Source: Nocardiopsis sp. CNT312
Lineage (GTDB): Bacteria; Actinomycetota; Actinomycetes; Streptosporangiales; Streptosporangiaceae
Assembly: GCF_000515115.1 (NCBI RefSeq)
Contig: NZ_KI911538.1
Location: 76,803 to 140,802, forward strand
Length of the DNA stretch: 64,000 bases
Direction: 5' to 3'
In this document: positions 34,682-43,825 of the stretch, one piece after another
Layout: each line of letters opens with the position of its first letter
How positions within the stretch are numbered: the stretch's first letter is position 1
The notes under the pieces: model-generated
What the model saw: only the letters and a program-made list of their open reading frames with translations
What the model was told of the DNA's origin: nothing
The model's database searches: none
Translations under genes and position numbers: made by a program

Positions 34682-35626
34682 ATGGTCAGCGCCGCCCTCC
34701 TGTCCCTCGTCGCGGTCGGCTGCCTGCTCGCCATGGAGGCCCTGCACCGGGCCGCATGGCCCGAGCGCGGCCCCTACACCGCTGTGGTCACCTGGCAGGC
34801 GCTCGGACTCGCCTGGGGTGTCTCCACCATCGGGGCGCTCCTGGCCTACGGCCTCTCCTCCTACGAACTCGGTGCGCTCGGCGGCCTGCTCGCCCTGGCC
34901 CGCGACGCCGTCACCGGCGAACTGCTGTCCGCCGAACTCGCCCAGGGTGCCGAAGGGGTCAGCCACATCGCGGCCGTGGCACTCGCCCTCGCCCTGGCCC
35001 TGGTCCTCTTCTACGGCCTGGTGTCCTCCTTCGTCCATGTCATGCGCGTGCGCCGCCGCCACCACGACCTCATCGAACTCGTGGCCAGCGAGCACCCCGA
35101 CGTCCCCGGGGCCCGCGTCCTCGACCACCCGGCCGCCGCCGCCTACTGCCTGCCCGGCGTCCTGCGCTCCCAGGTCGTCATCAGCGCCGGCGCTATGGAG
35201 GTCCTCGACCACAGGGAACTGGCCGCCGTCCTCGCCCACGAGCGCGCCCACCTGCGCCAGCGCCACGACCTCGTCCTGCTGCCGTTCTCCTCGCTCAAAC
35301 GGGCCTTCCCGCACGTGCGCCTCATCCGCTCCTACTACGAGAGCGTCGCCCTGCTCATCGAGATGTGCGCCGACGACCAGGCCCAGCGCCGCAGTTCGCG
35401 GCGTGAACTCGCCACGGCCCTGCTGCGCTTCGGCGCCGCCGGACCCGCCCCCGTGCCCGCCGGGGCGATGGCCGCCCTGGAACAGCCCCAGTCCGGCGTG
35501 ATGCGCCGCGTGGACCGCCTCCTGCACCCCGGCAAGGAACTCCCCTACCACGCCGGTGCCGTCATCATGGGCTCGTCCGCGTTCCTCCTCGCCGCGATCA
35601 CCTGTCTGTGGCACCTGCCCCTGTGA
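34682..35626 (+). CDS. M56-family membrane metallopeptidase (BlaR1-like, no sensor domain)
   Basis: Protein of 314 residues with four to five helices and the zinc motif LAAVLAHERAHLRQRHD (HExxH). It has no extracellular penicillin-binding domain, which in BlaR1 senses the antibiotic, so its signal is unknown. It probably cleaves or regulates the adjacent BlaI-type repressor. Confidence 0.9.
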   Translation: MVSAALLSLVAVGCLLAMEALHRAAWPERGPYTAVVTWQALGLAWGVSTIGALLAYGLSSYELGALGGLLALARDAVTGELLSAELAQGAEGVSHIAAVALALALALVLFYGLVSSFVHVMRVRRRHHDLIELVASEHPDVPGARVLDHPAAAAYCLPGVLRSQVVISAGAMEVLDHRELAAVLAHERAHLRQRHDLVLLPFSSLKRAFPHVRLIRSYYESVALLIEMCADDQAQRRSSRRELATALLRFGAAGPAPVPAGAMAALEQPQSGVMRRVDRLLHPGKELPYHAGAVIMGSSAFLLAAITCLWHLPL

Positions 35627-35906
35627 CCGTGTTCGTGGTCCCTCGCGGGCTCGGGCGCCCCGAGGCCGGCGTCTTCGCCGCCCGCCAGCCCGGCACCGCC
35701 CTCAACGGAGGCCTGCGGCGCAGTCCCTCCCGGCTCGTTCCTCGCTGCGGTGGAGACTCCTCCCGCGGACACCGGCAGTGCCCCCGCCTCCGCCGCGTTG
35801 TCGGGCGTGTGACTTCTGACTCGGCGGGCACGTTTCCCGTCGTCGAAGCGTTGACCGGGCAGGGCGGAGCAGACCACCGCCCGGACGCGTCGTGGGAGTG
35901 TGCGTA

Positions 35907-36206
35907 GTGTTCGGACTCATCTGGCAGCTCATCTACCTGGTCACCTTCGTGGCCAGCCTGTACGCGCTGATCGAAGCGATCCGCACCCCGGCCTCCGCGT
36001 TCGAGATCATGGACAAGCAGTCCAAGAAGCTCTGGGTCGCCCTCACCGGTGTGGCCAGCGGCCTGTCCCTGCTCGCCGTGTTCTCCGGCCGGGGCATGTT
36101 CGTCATCCTCGGCCTGGTCGCCACCCTGGTGTTCCTGCTGGACGTGCGCCCCGCCGTCAAGGGTGCGGGTGGCGGACGGAACCAGGGGCCCTACGGTCCC
36201 TGGTAG
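35907..36206 (+). CDS. DUF2516 small membrane protein
   Basis: Protein of about 99 residues with two to three helices. LIEAIRTPASAFEIMDKQSKKLWV and VFLLDVRPAVKG match the actinobacterial DUF2516 family. The GTG at 35907 is chosen because GGGAG lies 8 bases upstream; GTG codons at 35892 and 35898 are alternatives. The 280 bases before it hold no clear gene, only a TTGACC at about 35851 that may be a -35. Confidence 0.8.
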   Translation: MFGLIWQLIYLVTFVASLYALIEAIRTPASAFEIMDKQSKKLWVALTGVASGLSLLAVFSGRGMFVILGLVATLVFLLDVRPAVKGAGGGRNQGPYGPW

Positions 36207-36218
36207 GCCGTGCTCGTC

Positions 36219-38585
36219 TCAGGAACGGCGGTCAGCCATAGCGCTCAACACCTTCCACAGCGACTCGGCGTACTCCGGGTCACCGGTGTACCGGGAGTGG
36301 CCCAGGACCTCCGGTCGCAGGACCTCGCCGGGCAGCGGGTCGTAGGACCTCGGGTCCGGCAGGGGCTCCTCCGGCGGTACCGTCGCCATCCGCTCGGAGC
36401 CGTCGGGTGAGCGCTCCACCGTGCGTACCGGGTCGGCGATGGCGTCGGTGACCCGCCACAGGTTCCGCCAGCCCGGCACACGCCGCTCCAGGTCCGTGAA
36501 CGCCCGGGCGTTGAAGTAGGCGGGGAAGTAGCGGGAGTAGAGACGGTCCAGCGGAGACCCGTGCGTGACCAGCCCCGCCCGCTCGACGCAGTCCTCCGGA
36601 AGCTGCCACACCGTGGCGGCCGCCAGCACGGACCCCTGGGAGTGCCCCGAGAGCACCGTGTCCGCGCCCTCGCGCGCCATCCGCGCCACCCGGGCCGCCA
36701 ACTGCGGAACCGCCCGCTCGGCGTAGGACGGCGGAGCCAGGGGGTGCGCGGCACGCGGCCAGAACGTCCCCACGTCCCACAGCGCGCCCACCGCCTGGCG
36801 GGTCGGACGGTCCCGGTAGGCGCTGCGCCCGATCCACACCAGCGCGGCCAGGCACAGCCCGCCCAGGAACGAGCCGACGCCCACCAGGACCGCGAGCACC
36901 TCCCGGCTGCCGAACCCTCCGCCGCCGGACGAGAGCGCCGCCAGCGCGGTGTCCGCCGGCACCGGACCGGCCAGCGCCGTTCCGGAGACCGCCGCGTACA
37001 GCACCAGCGCGATCAGCGGCACCACGGGAACCACGAACGCCGTGAGCACCGCGGGCAGCGACTCCGTCATCCGCCCCAGCGCACGCGCGCGGGCGATCTC
37101 CCAGGTCCGCCGGTCGCGCACGCTGCGGGCGTACTGCTCGGTCACCTCCGACAACTGGGACCTGGTGGCACGGCGCAGCCTCAGCGTGAGCACGGCCACG
37201 GCCGCGATCGCCATCGCCGCCTCCAGGACGAAGGCGAGCTGGAGCCACGAGTAGGCCGTGGGCGGTTCCAGGGCCAGACAGCCGGCCTCCGGACCGGCCA
37301 GCGGCGGGCAGTCGCCCAGCCACAGCGCGGCCTGGTACACCAGTGCGGCGGAGAAGACCCCGCCCAGCAGGGCACCGAGGGCCGCCGTCGCCGGGCCCGC
37401 GAGTCCGCGCATCGCGGCCCGGCCCTCGCCCCGGCCAGACCGGTACAGGACGACCGCCGCCGCCACCAGCACCAGCACCAGGACCCCCTGCACGGCGAAC
37501 AGGGCGGTGAGCGTGCTGCTGTGGCCCGGCAGACGGCCGACGGCCTCCCACCCGGGGCGGGGCCAGAGCGCGTACACCGCGGCGGCCACACCGACGATCA
37601 GTGCGGCGTCGCGCAGCAGCGCGCACAGCCGGTCGGCGCGGGCGTTCCACCGGGGGTCGGTGCCGGGGAGCAGCACGCCCGCGGTGGCCACCGCCGTCAC
37701 CAGGCCCAGCACCGCGGCCAGGAGCGCACCGGCCGCCCACACCCCCGGGGCGGGGAAGCCGCCGCCCAGGTCGTGCCTCAGGGGCGGTACCAGCAGGAGC
37801 AGGGAGACCGTGTTCAGTGCGACCGCCACGTGCGCCGACCGCAGCCGCGCCAGCACCTCTCCGTTGCGCCAGAACCCGGGATCGCTGAGCGGAGCAGCCT
37901 CCGTGGCCACTGCCGGCTCGGGGGCCGGCACCACCTCGTACTCGCCCCCGGAGCTGCGCGAGAGCCGCCACAGCACCGCGACCACCGCCAGCGGGGCCAC
38001 GGCTCCCAGCAGCAGCACGGTGCCCGGCGCCGACAGGGCCGGGGGCGCTGACGCCAGGAACGCCGACCACGGGTGGGCCGTGGCGCACCGCTCGGCTTGG
38101 GCCGAGCACTGCCACGCCGCCACGTCCATTCCCACGCCCGCGGCGGCCAGGGTGATGAGCATGGTCAGGGCCAGCGCCAGGAGGCGGACCGATGCGCCGT
38201 AGACGGCACGGGCGGTCCGGGGCGCGCTCCCCGGACCGGTTCCCGCCCGCCCTGGGCGCATCCAATAGGCCAGGTTCACCAGCATGAACGGCAGCAGCAT
38301 GAGCCACAGGGCACGCGAGGCGCGTCCGGAGGTCAGGTTCCCCCAGGCGAAGATCTCCCGGCGCACCCCCGGAACGGTCTCCGTGTCGGCCGCACTGCGC
38401 CAGCGGAAGAAACCGGACAGGCCGTCGCCCGCCACCCGCATGGCGGGTTCGACGTCGAGGAGCTCCTCGGCCTGCCCGCCCGCCACGCCGTGTACGCGCA
38501 GTTCCACATGGTCGCCTCCGGTCCGGGCGGGGGATTCGGGTCTGTCAGGGTCGGTGTGGGAGGGCATGGCCGACATGGTCAGCAT
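36219..38585 (-). CDS. Large membrane protein with C-terminal serine-hydrolase domain
   Basis: Protein of 788 residues. The first 60 residues contain VELRVHGVAGGQAEELLD, conserved at the start of actinobacterial relatives. About ten helices follow (residues 90-590). The C-terminal part holds the nucleophile elbow TVLSGHSQGSVLAAA and VTHGSPLDRLYSRYFP, consistent with a lipase-like domain facing the cytoplasm. Which substrate is used is unknown. The start may be the first, fourth or seventh codon. Confidence 0.72.
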   Translation of the reverse strand: MLTMSAMPSHTDPDRPESPARTGGDHVELRVHGVAGGQAEELLDVEPAMRVAGDGLSGFFRWRSAADTETVPGVRREIFAWGNLTSGRASRALWLMLLPFMLVNLAYWMRPGRAGTGPGSAPRTARAVYGASVRLLALALTMLITLAAAGVGMDVAAWQCSAQAERCATAHPWSAFLASAPPALSAPGTVLLLGAVAPLAVVAVLWRLSRSSGGEYEVVPAPEPAVATEAAPLSDPGFWRNGEVLARLRSAHVAVALNTVSLLLLVPPLRHDLGGGFPAPGVWAAGALLAAVLGLVTAVATAGVLLPGTDPRWNARADRLCALLRDAALIVGVAAAVYALWPRPGWEAVGRLPGHSSTLTALFAVQGVLVLVLVAAAVVLYRSGRGEGRAAMRGLAGPATAALGALLGGVFSAALVYQAALWLGDCPPLAGPEAGCLALEPPTAYSWLQLAFVLEAAMAIAAVAVLTLRLRRATRSQLSEVTEQYARSVRDRRTWEIARARALGRMTESLPAVLTAFVVPVVPLIALVLYAAVSGTALAGPVPADTALAALSSGGGGFGSREVLAVLVGVGSFLGGLCLAALVWIGRSAYRDRPTRQAVGALWDVGTFWPRAAHPLAPPSYAERAVPQLAARVARMAREGADTVLSGHSQGSVLAAATVWQLPEDCVERAGLVTHGSPLDRLYSRYFPAYFNARAFTDLERRVPGWRNLWRVTDAIADPVRTVERSPDGSERMATVPPEEPLPDPRSYDPLPGEVLRPEVLGHSRYTGDPEYAESLWKVLSAMADRRS

Positions 38586-38645
38586 CCTGCCACGCAGCGT
38601 GCTCCGGTGACACCGATTCCCCGGATCCGCGCCCGTACCGGGCGC

Positions 38646-39635
38646 TCAGCCCACCAGGGACCCGTCCTCCTCGGCCCACGTGTTGCACGCCCCCGGGGTC
38701 TGCTGCTCCCAGCCCGTGCGCGTCCACCGCACACTGTTGTCCACCGAACCGTGGGTGCGGTCCTCCTCGGCGCCGTCGGCGCGGTCGGCGGTCGCTGCGG
38801 CGTCGGCCAACAGGGTGGCGAGGTCGCCCTCGTCCAGCGGGTAGCTCACCCGAACCGAACCCAGGAACACCCCCGCCAGGCAGTTCGCCTGGAGTTCGCT
38901 CCGGCGCGTCCAGGCGTTGCGGTCCGAGACGTCGTCCTCCAGCCGCCGCTGCTCGTGGTAGTACTCCAGCAGCCCCGACTCCCCCTGGACGTGGTGCGCG
39001 TACTCGTGGGCGAGCAGGGAGGCGTACACCACACTCTCCGAGGTACCGTGCCACTTGTCCACCACGTCCGAGACGCCGATGTACACGCCGGTGTCGGCAC
39101 GGCAGTAGAAGGCGCCCGCCGCTGAGGGGTAGGCGCGGCACGGGCTCGTCCCCGGCTCCGACCAGAACACGCGCTCGGGCGGTTCGAAGGGGAGCCCCGC
39201 CCGCGCGAACTGGGTAGCCCAGGCGTCGTCGAGGCAGTCGGTGACCGCGTGCAGGAACTCCGCCATCTCCTCCGGGGCGTCCACATCCGGCTCCGGAGCC
39301 GGACAGGGCAGCGGGCTGAGACGGCCGGTGCCGTAGAGCGGGTTGGCGAGCAGGGCGTCCTGCCCGGAGGGGCGAAGGCTCCGGCCGAACTCGCCGAGGG
39401 CGTCCGCGGCGGTCCCCCCGGAGGGCTCCCCGGCGGTGTCGGTGGAGGAGGCCCGCGCCTCGTCCGCGGTCGGCCCCGGCGTCCCCGGGTCCTCCCCGGC
39501 CGCAGCGGTCCAGACCACGGCGGTCAGCGCCAGGAGCAGCGCCGTCAGTGCGGACACGGCACTGAGGAACCGCCGACCGTCCGCCGCCCGCACGCGGTCC
39601 ACCGGCCGGGCCGTGTCCCCGAACCCCTCGAACAC
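38646..39635 (-). CDS. YpfJ-like neutral zinc metallopeptidase, copy 1
   Basis: Protein of 329 residues with one N-terminal helix (VSALTALLLALTAVVWTAAA) and an extracellular peptidase domain: LLAHEYAHHVQGESGLLEYY (HExxH) and RRSELQANCLAGVFLG, whose Glu is the likely third zinc ligand. Cysteines in PCRAY and FYCRADTG and near the C-terminus (ACNTW) suggest disulfides outside the cell. It is a tandem paralogue of the next gene. Confidence 0.85.
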   Translation of the reverse strand: MFEGFGDTARPVDRVRAADGRRFLSAVSALTALLLALTAVVWTAAAGEDPGTPGPTADEARASSTDTAGEPSGGTAADALGEFGRSLRPSGQDALLANPLYGTGRLSPLPCPAPEPDVDAPEEMAEFLHAVTDCLDDAWATQFARAGLPFEPPERVFWSEPGTSPCRAYPSAAGAFYCRADTGVYIGVSDVVDKWHGTSESVVYASLLAHEYAHHVQGESGLLEYYHEQRRLEDDVSDRNAWTRRSELQANCLAGVFLGSVRVSYPLDEGDLATLLADAAATADRADGAEEDRTHGSVDNSVRWTRTGWEQQTPGACNTWAEEDGSLVG

Positions 39636-39699
39636 CCTGGTCAGTCCGTCTCCTCGACCTCGGGGGCCAGCCCCTCCGGCCCCGGCTCCCCGCTGGTCC

Positions 39700-40626
39700 T
39701 CATCCCACCAGGTCCTCGTCCGCGTTCCACGTGTTGCACGAGGCCGGGTCCCTGCGGTCCATCCCGTGCTCGGTCCACAGGCGCGCGTTCCGCTCCCGGC
39801 CGTGCGTCCGCTCGGCGCCGTGGTCGCTGCGCCGGGCGACGTCGTCGAGGATATTCGCCCGCTCGGCCCCCCCGAGCCCCAGGGACTCGCCCGAAGCGCC
39901 GAGAAAGACCCCGGCCAGGCAGTCGGCCTGGAGTTCGCTGCGGCGGGTCAGCTCGTCGGCGGTCTCCCCGTCGGCGCCCACACGCGCGGAGTGGAACTCG
40001 GCCAGGATCCGGGCCTGCCCCTGGACGTGGTGACCGTACTCATGGCTGAGCAGGAAGGTGTAGACCTCGGGGTGGCCATTGCCCGCCGATGCCGCCACGA
40101 TGTCCCGCACCCCCAGGTACAGGCCCTGGTTGGCGCGGCAGTAGAAGGCGGCGGTGCCCTCCCGGGGGAAGGGTCCGCACGGGCTGTGCCCGTCGGCGTA
40201 CCAGTACACCCGGTTGGGCGAGGAGAAAGCCATCCCCGCCTCCGCGAAGTAGCCGCTCCACGCCAGGTCGAGGCAGTCGGCGATCGCGTGTACGAACACC
40301 TCCATCGACTCCGGGTCGTGGGCGTCCAGCCCGGGGGCGGTGCAGCTCACCTTCCCCATCTCACCGGACCGGTACAGGGTGTTGTGCGTGAGCGGGTCGC
40401 CTCCGGCCGAGTCCACGAGCGGCCGTTCGGCCGCCCCGCCGCCCTCCGACGGGTCGGGCTGGGACCAGGCGGCGTCCGCGCCGGGCACCAGCGCGGAGAT
40501 CGAGAGGAACCCAGTGAAACCGACCGCGGCCAGGCCGGTGCCCAGGGTGAACGAGACGGCCGGCCCCAGGCGCTGGAAGAAGCCGGTCCGCTCGGACCAG
40601 AACTCGGGACTGCCGCGGCCTCTCAC
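39700..40626 (-). CDS. YpfJ-like neutral zinc metallopeptidase, copy 2
   Basis: Protein of 308 residues with the same order as its neighbour: an N-terminal helix, FLLSHEYGHHVQGQARILAEF (HExxH), RRSELQADCLAGVFLG, the cysteine pairs (SPCGPF, FYCRANQG) and a C-terminal SCNTWNADEDLVG. The GTG at 40626 is the only sensible start; the frame continues far upstream but that part mirrors the DUF2207 gene. It is divergent from that gene with 90 bases between. Confidence 0.83.
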   Translation of the reverse strand: MRGRGSPEFWSERTGFFQRLGPAVSFTLGTGLAAVGFTGFLSISALVPGADAAWSQPDPSEGGGAAERPLVDSAGGDPLTHNTLYRSGEMGKVSCTAPGLDAHDPESMEVFVHAIADCLDLAWSGYFAEAGMAFSSPNRVYWYADGHSPCGPFPREGTAAFYCRANQGLYLGVRDIVAASAGNGHPEVYTFLLSHEYGHHVQGQARILAEFHSARVGADGETADELTRRSELQADCLAGVFLGASGESLGLGGAERANILDDVARRSDHGAERTHGRERNARLWTEHGMDRRDPASCNTWNADEDLVG

Positions 40627-40716
40627 CGAGAAACCGTCCGGGGACGGCGGTCGCGGCCGTGTTGGGCGGACGTCAGTGCACGGGGGTACCGGGTGGACCG
40701 GATAGGCTCTCGCGTC

Positions 40717-42564
40717 ATGTGGTGGGTCGGCTCCAGGCGCCCGGCCGTCGTGTTCGCGGCGGCCGCGTTCGTGTTCTCCTCTGTGCTCGTGGCGACCGTC
40801 GCCGGACCCGCGGGGGAGGCCGGGGCCACGACGGCGGTACCACCGGCCACCACAGTACAAGGGCCGCTCCAGGCCCCCTCGGGGCGGAGCCTCGCCGAGG
40901 ACAGTGCCATCACCAACGACCTCCGGTTGGATCTGGACGCCGAGGGCGTCCTCCACGGCAGGGAGACCCTCAGATTCGAGGGAGGGGCCCCGGAGGCCTT
41001 CACCCGCGCGCTCACCGAGACCATGATCTACGACACCGAGCACGACCGCGCCTACGAGGTGCGCGACGTCGCCGCGTCCGACGGTGGCGGCACGCTGCTG
41101 GAGGTGCGCACCGAGGCCGAGGACGGCCGCCTGTACGCCACCGTCGAGACCGGCGGTGCCGACACGGTCGTACTCACCTACCGTGTGGAGGGCGCTGTGA
41201 GCCAGGTGACGGGCGGGGTCCAGCTGGAGTGGCGCGCCGTGGGTGCCTACAGCCACCCCGTGCGGACCACCGACGTCACCGTGACCGCCCCCATGCCCCC
41301 GGAGGGGCTGTCCTGCCTCGCGGGCGAGCCACGCAGCGCCATCTACTGCACGGCCTCGGACCTGGGGACCGACTCCGACGTGGCGCACTTCCTCCAGGTG
41401 GACATGGAGCCCAGCGACCGCCTCGACATCGCCGTCTCCTACCCGCCCGGCACCGCCGAGGGCGAGCCGTTCCTCGAACGCCGCTGGACCCTCGGCTCGG
41501 CGTTCGCGGTCACGCCGTGGACGGCGAGCGTGTTCGGGCTCCTGCTCCTTGTCCTCATCGGCGGCCTGGTGCTGCTCATCCGGGTGCGCGGCCGGGACGA
41601 GCGGGCCCTGCGCGAGGAGGCCGGACGGGGTGAGCAGGCGCCCGTGGCCACCGGCGCGCGGGGCCAGGTGCGGTTCGAGCCGCCGCACGGCGTCCATCCC
41701 GGGCAGATCGGGACACTCGTCAACGAGACGGTGGACATCACCGACCTCACCGGAGCCGTGGTGGACCTGGCCGTGCGCGGCTACATCCGCCTGGAGGAGC
41801 TCCCGCACGAGCACTTCACGTCGGTGGACTGGCGCCTGGTGCGCCTGGACGGCCCGGAAGGGGAGCATCTGCTGCCCTACGAGCGCCTGCTCATGGACGC
41901 CCTCTTCGGCGGGCGTCCGACCGTCCGCCTGTCCCAGGTGGGTACGGCCGGGGTGTGCGCCGACTTCCCCGCACGCATCGACCGCGTCCGCGAGGAGCTG
42001 TACCGCGACATGGTGCGGCTGAAGTGGTTCGCGCACTCACCCAACCAGGTACGCAGCCGGTGGAGCACGGGCGGTGTGGTCCTCACCGCTTTCGGTGTTC
42101 TCCTGACCGTGGTCCTGGCCGTGTTCACCACCGCGGCGTTCACCGGCCTTGCCGTCGTCATCGCCGGGGCCGCCGTCACGATGGGTGCCCAGTACATGCC
42201 GGCCAAGACCCGCCTGGGCAGCTCGGTGTTCGCGCACACGATGGGCTTCCGGGACTACCTGTTCCACCCCAGGGCGGCAACCGAGCCGCCGGGGCAACGG
42301 GTGGAGATCTACTCGCGCTACCTGCCCTACGCCGTGATCTTCGGCGACACCGACCGCTGGGCGAACATCCTGGCCGCGGCGGCGCTGACGGATCTGTCGG
42401 ACGAGGAACTGACCGGCGACGGGCTCGCCTGGTACACGGGTCCGCGCGAGTGGCGGATCGAGGACTTCTCCGACTCCATCAGCACGTTCGCCGTCGCCCT
42501 GACCGGCATCATCACCAACGCGCGCCGACTGCGGCTGGTCAACCAGTTCCAACGCCGCAGATGA
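40717..42564 (+). CDS. DUF2207 membrane protein
   Basis: Protein of 615 residues: signal peptide (residues 8-35), an extracellular beta-rich DUF2207 domain (about 60-265), a helix (about 275-293), a cytoplasmic region, two close helices (about 452-490) and a C-terminal domain typical of the family (AHTMGFRDYLFHPRA, YSRYLPYAVIFGDTDRWA). Function is unknown. The ATG at 40717 is preceded by GGATAGGCT, a possible -10, so the mRNA leader is short. Confidence 0.85.
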   Translation: MWWVGSRRPAVVFAAAAFVFSSVLVATVAGPAGEAGATTAVPPATTVQGPLQAPSGRSLAEDSAITNDLRLDLDAEGVLHGRETLRFEGGAPEAFTRALTETMIYDTEHDRAYEVRDVAASDGGGTLLEVRTEAEDGRLYATVETGGADTVVLTYRVEGAVSQVTGGVQLEWRAVGAYSHPVRTTDVTVTAPMPPEGLSCLAGEPRSAIYCTASDLGTDSDVAHFLQVDMEPSDRLDIAVSYPPGTAEGEPFLERRWTLGSAFAVTPWTASVFGLLLLVLIGGLVLLIRVRGRDERALREEAGRGEQAPVATGARGQVRFEPPHGVHPGQIGTLVNETVDITDLTGAVVDLAVRGYIRLEELPHEHFTSVDWRLVRLDGPEGEHLLPYERLLMDALFGGRPTVRLSQVGTAGVCADFPARIDRVREELYRDMVRLKWFAHSPNQVRSRWSTGGVVLTAFGVLLTVVLAVFTTAAFTGLAVVIAGAAVTMGAQYMPAKTRLGSSVFAHTMGFRDYLFHPRAATEPPGQRVEIYSRYLPYAVIFGDTDRWANILAAAALTDLSDEELTGDGLAWYTGPREWRIEDFSDSISTFAVALTGIITNARRLRLVNQFQRRR

Positions 42565-42618
42565 GGTCTAGGGTGGCCTTGCCGGAGCCGCAGCGGCGGC
42601 GGTCTACGAGGGGGGAAC

Positions 42619-43044
42619 ATGCGCGCGGTCGTGCAACGTGTGTCGCACGCGTCGGTGACGGTGGACGGCGAGGTGGTCGGGCGGATCACCGAGCCCGGAC
42701 TGACGGCCCTGGTGGGGGCCACTCACACCGACACCGAGGAGCAGGCGCGCAAGGTCGCCAGGAAGCTGTGGACCCTGCGGATCCTGGAGGACGAGAACTC
42801 CTGCTCGGACACCGGAGCGCCCCTGCTCGTCATCAGCCAGTTCACGCTCTACGGCGACGCACGCAAGGGCCGCCGCCCCACGTGGCAGGCGGCCGCGCCG
42901 GGGCCGGTCGCCGAGCCGCTCGTCGACATCGTCGTCGAGGAGCTGCGCGGGCTCGGTGCCCGGGTGGAGACCGGGGTGTTCGGGGCGCGTATGTCGGTGG
43001 CGCTCACCAACGAGGGGCCCTTCACCGTCCTGATCGAGGTGTGA
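42619..43044 (+). CDS. dtd: D-aminoacyl-tRNA deacylase
   Basis: Protein of 141 residues that removes D-amino acids (and glycine from tRNA-Ala). [39 protein letters not shown] and ALTNEGPFT are the family motifs; the last is usually NxGPVT and here has Glu and Phe. It lies 54 bases after the DUF2207 gene and converges on phoP. Confidence 0.95.
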   Translation: MRAVVQRVSHASVTVDGEVVGRITEPGLTALVGATHTDTEEQARKVARKLWTLRILEDENSCSDTGAPLLVISQFTLYGDARKGRRPTWQAAAPGPVAEPLVDIVVEELRGLGARVETGVFGARMSVALTNEGPFTVLIEV

Positions 43045-43123
43045 CGGGTGTCGACGGCCGTTTCAGGGGGCGCCGACGCCCGCCACGGAAACCTCGGGTG
43101 CGGGGACGGGGACGGGGCACCGC

Positions 43124-43825
43124 TTACCCCGCGTCGACGGTCACCGGCTCGAACTTGTAGCCGAGGCCGCGCACCGTGACGATGTACTGGGGGTGTCCGG
43201 GGTCCTCCTCGATCTTCGCGCGCAGCCGCTTGACGTGCACGTCGAGGGTCTTGGTGTCGCCGACGTAGTCGGCACCCCACACCCGGTCGATGAGCTGCAT
43301 CCGGGTGAGCACCCGCCCGGCGTTGCGCAGGAGCACCTCCAACAGCTCGAACTCCTTCAGGGGCAACTGGACGTTGTCGCCGCGCACGGTCACCACGTGC
43401 CGCTCCACGTCCATGCGGACGGGACCGGCCTCCAGGGCGGCGGGCAGGACGGGCTCCTCGATCTCCACCCGGCGGCGCAGCACGGCGCGGATGCGGGCGA
43501 CCAGTTCGCGGGAGGAGAAGGGCTTGGTCACGTAGTCGTCGGCGCCGAGTTCCAGACCGACGACCTTGTCGATCTCGGAGTCCTTGGCGGTGAGCATGAT
43601 GACGGGGACGTTGGACTTCTGGCGCAGCGTCCGGCACACCTCGGTGCCGGGCAGTCCGGGCAGCATCAGGTCCAACAGGACCAGGTCGGCACCGGTGCGG
43701 TCGAAGGTCTCCAGGGCGACGGTCCCGGTGGGGGCCACCGCGACCTCGAACCCTTCCTTGCGCAGCATGTACGAGAGGGCGTCGCTGTAGGATTCCTCGT
43801 CCTCGACAACGAGTACGCGCGTCAC
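43124..43825 (-). CDS. phoP: Phosphate response regulator PhoP (OmpR family)
   Basis: Protein of 233 residues. The receiver domain has the acidic pair VEDEE, phosphoacceptor LVLLDLMLPG (Asp52) and YVTKPFSS; the C-terminal winged helix has LPLKEFELLEVLLRNAGRV and VWGADYVGDTKTLDVHVKRLR. The order with phoR and a divergent phoU is the actinobacterial phosphate-control locus (PhoP in Streptomyces, RegX3 in mycobacteria). Its start overlaps the phoR stop by ATGA. Confidence 0.93.
   Translation of the reverse strand: MTRVLVVEDEESYSDALSYMLRKEGFEVAVAPTGTVALETFDRTGADLVLLDLMLPGLPGTEVCRTLRQKSNVPVIMLTAKDSEIDKVVGLELGADDYVTKPFSSRELVARIRAVLRRRVEIEEPVLPAALEAGPVRMDVERHVVTVRGDNVQLPLKEFELLEVLLRNAGRVLTRMQLIDRVWGADYVGDTKTLDVHVKRLRAKIEEDPGHPQYIVTVRGLGYKFEPVTVDAG

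Noticed and set aside
35608-35907. Possible 99-residue plus-strand gene between the M56 and DUF2516 genes
   Set aside because: Composition is Arg/Pro/Gly-rich without any fold pattern, and it would overlap the DUF2516 start; no ribosome site.
39343-40716. Very long open frame in front of the DUF2207 gene on the plus strand
   Set aside because: It is the GC-skew mirror of the YpfJ-like peptidase gene on the other strand; the real protein starts with the signal peptide at 40717.
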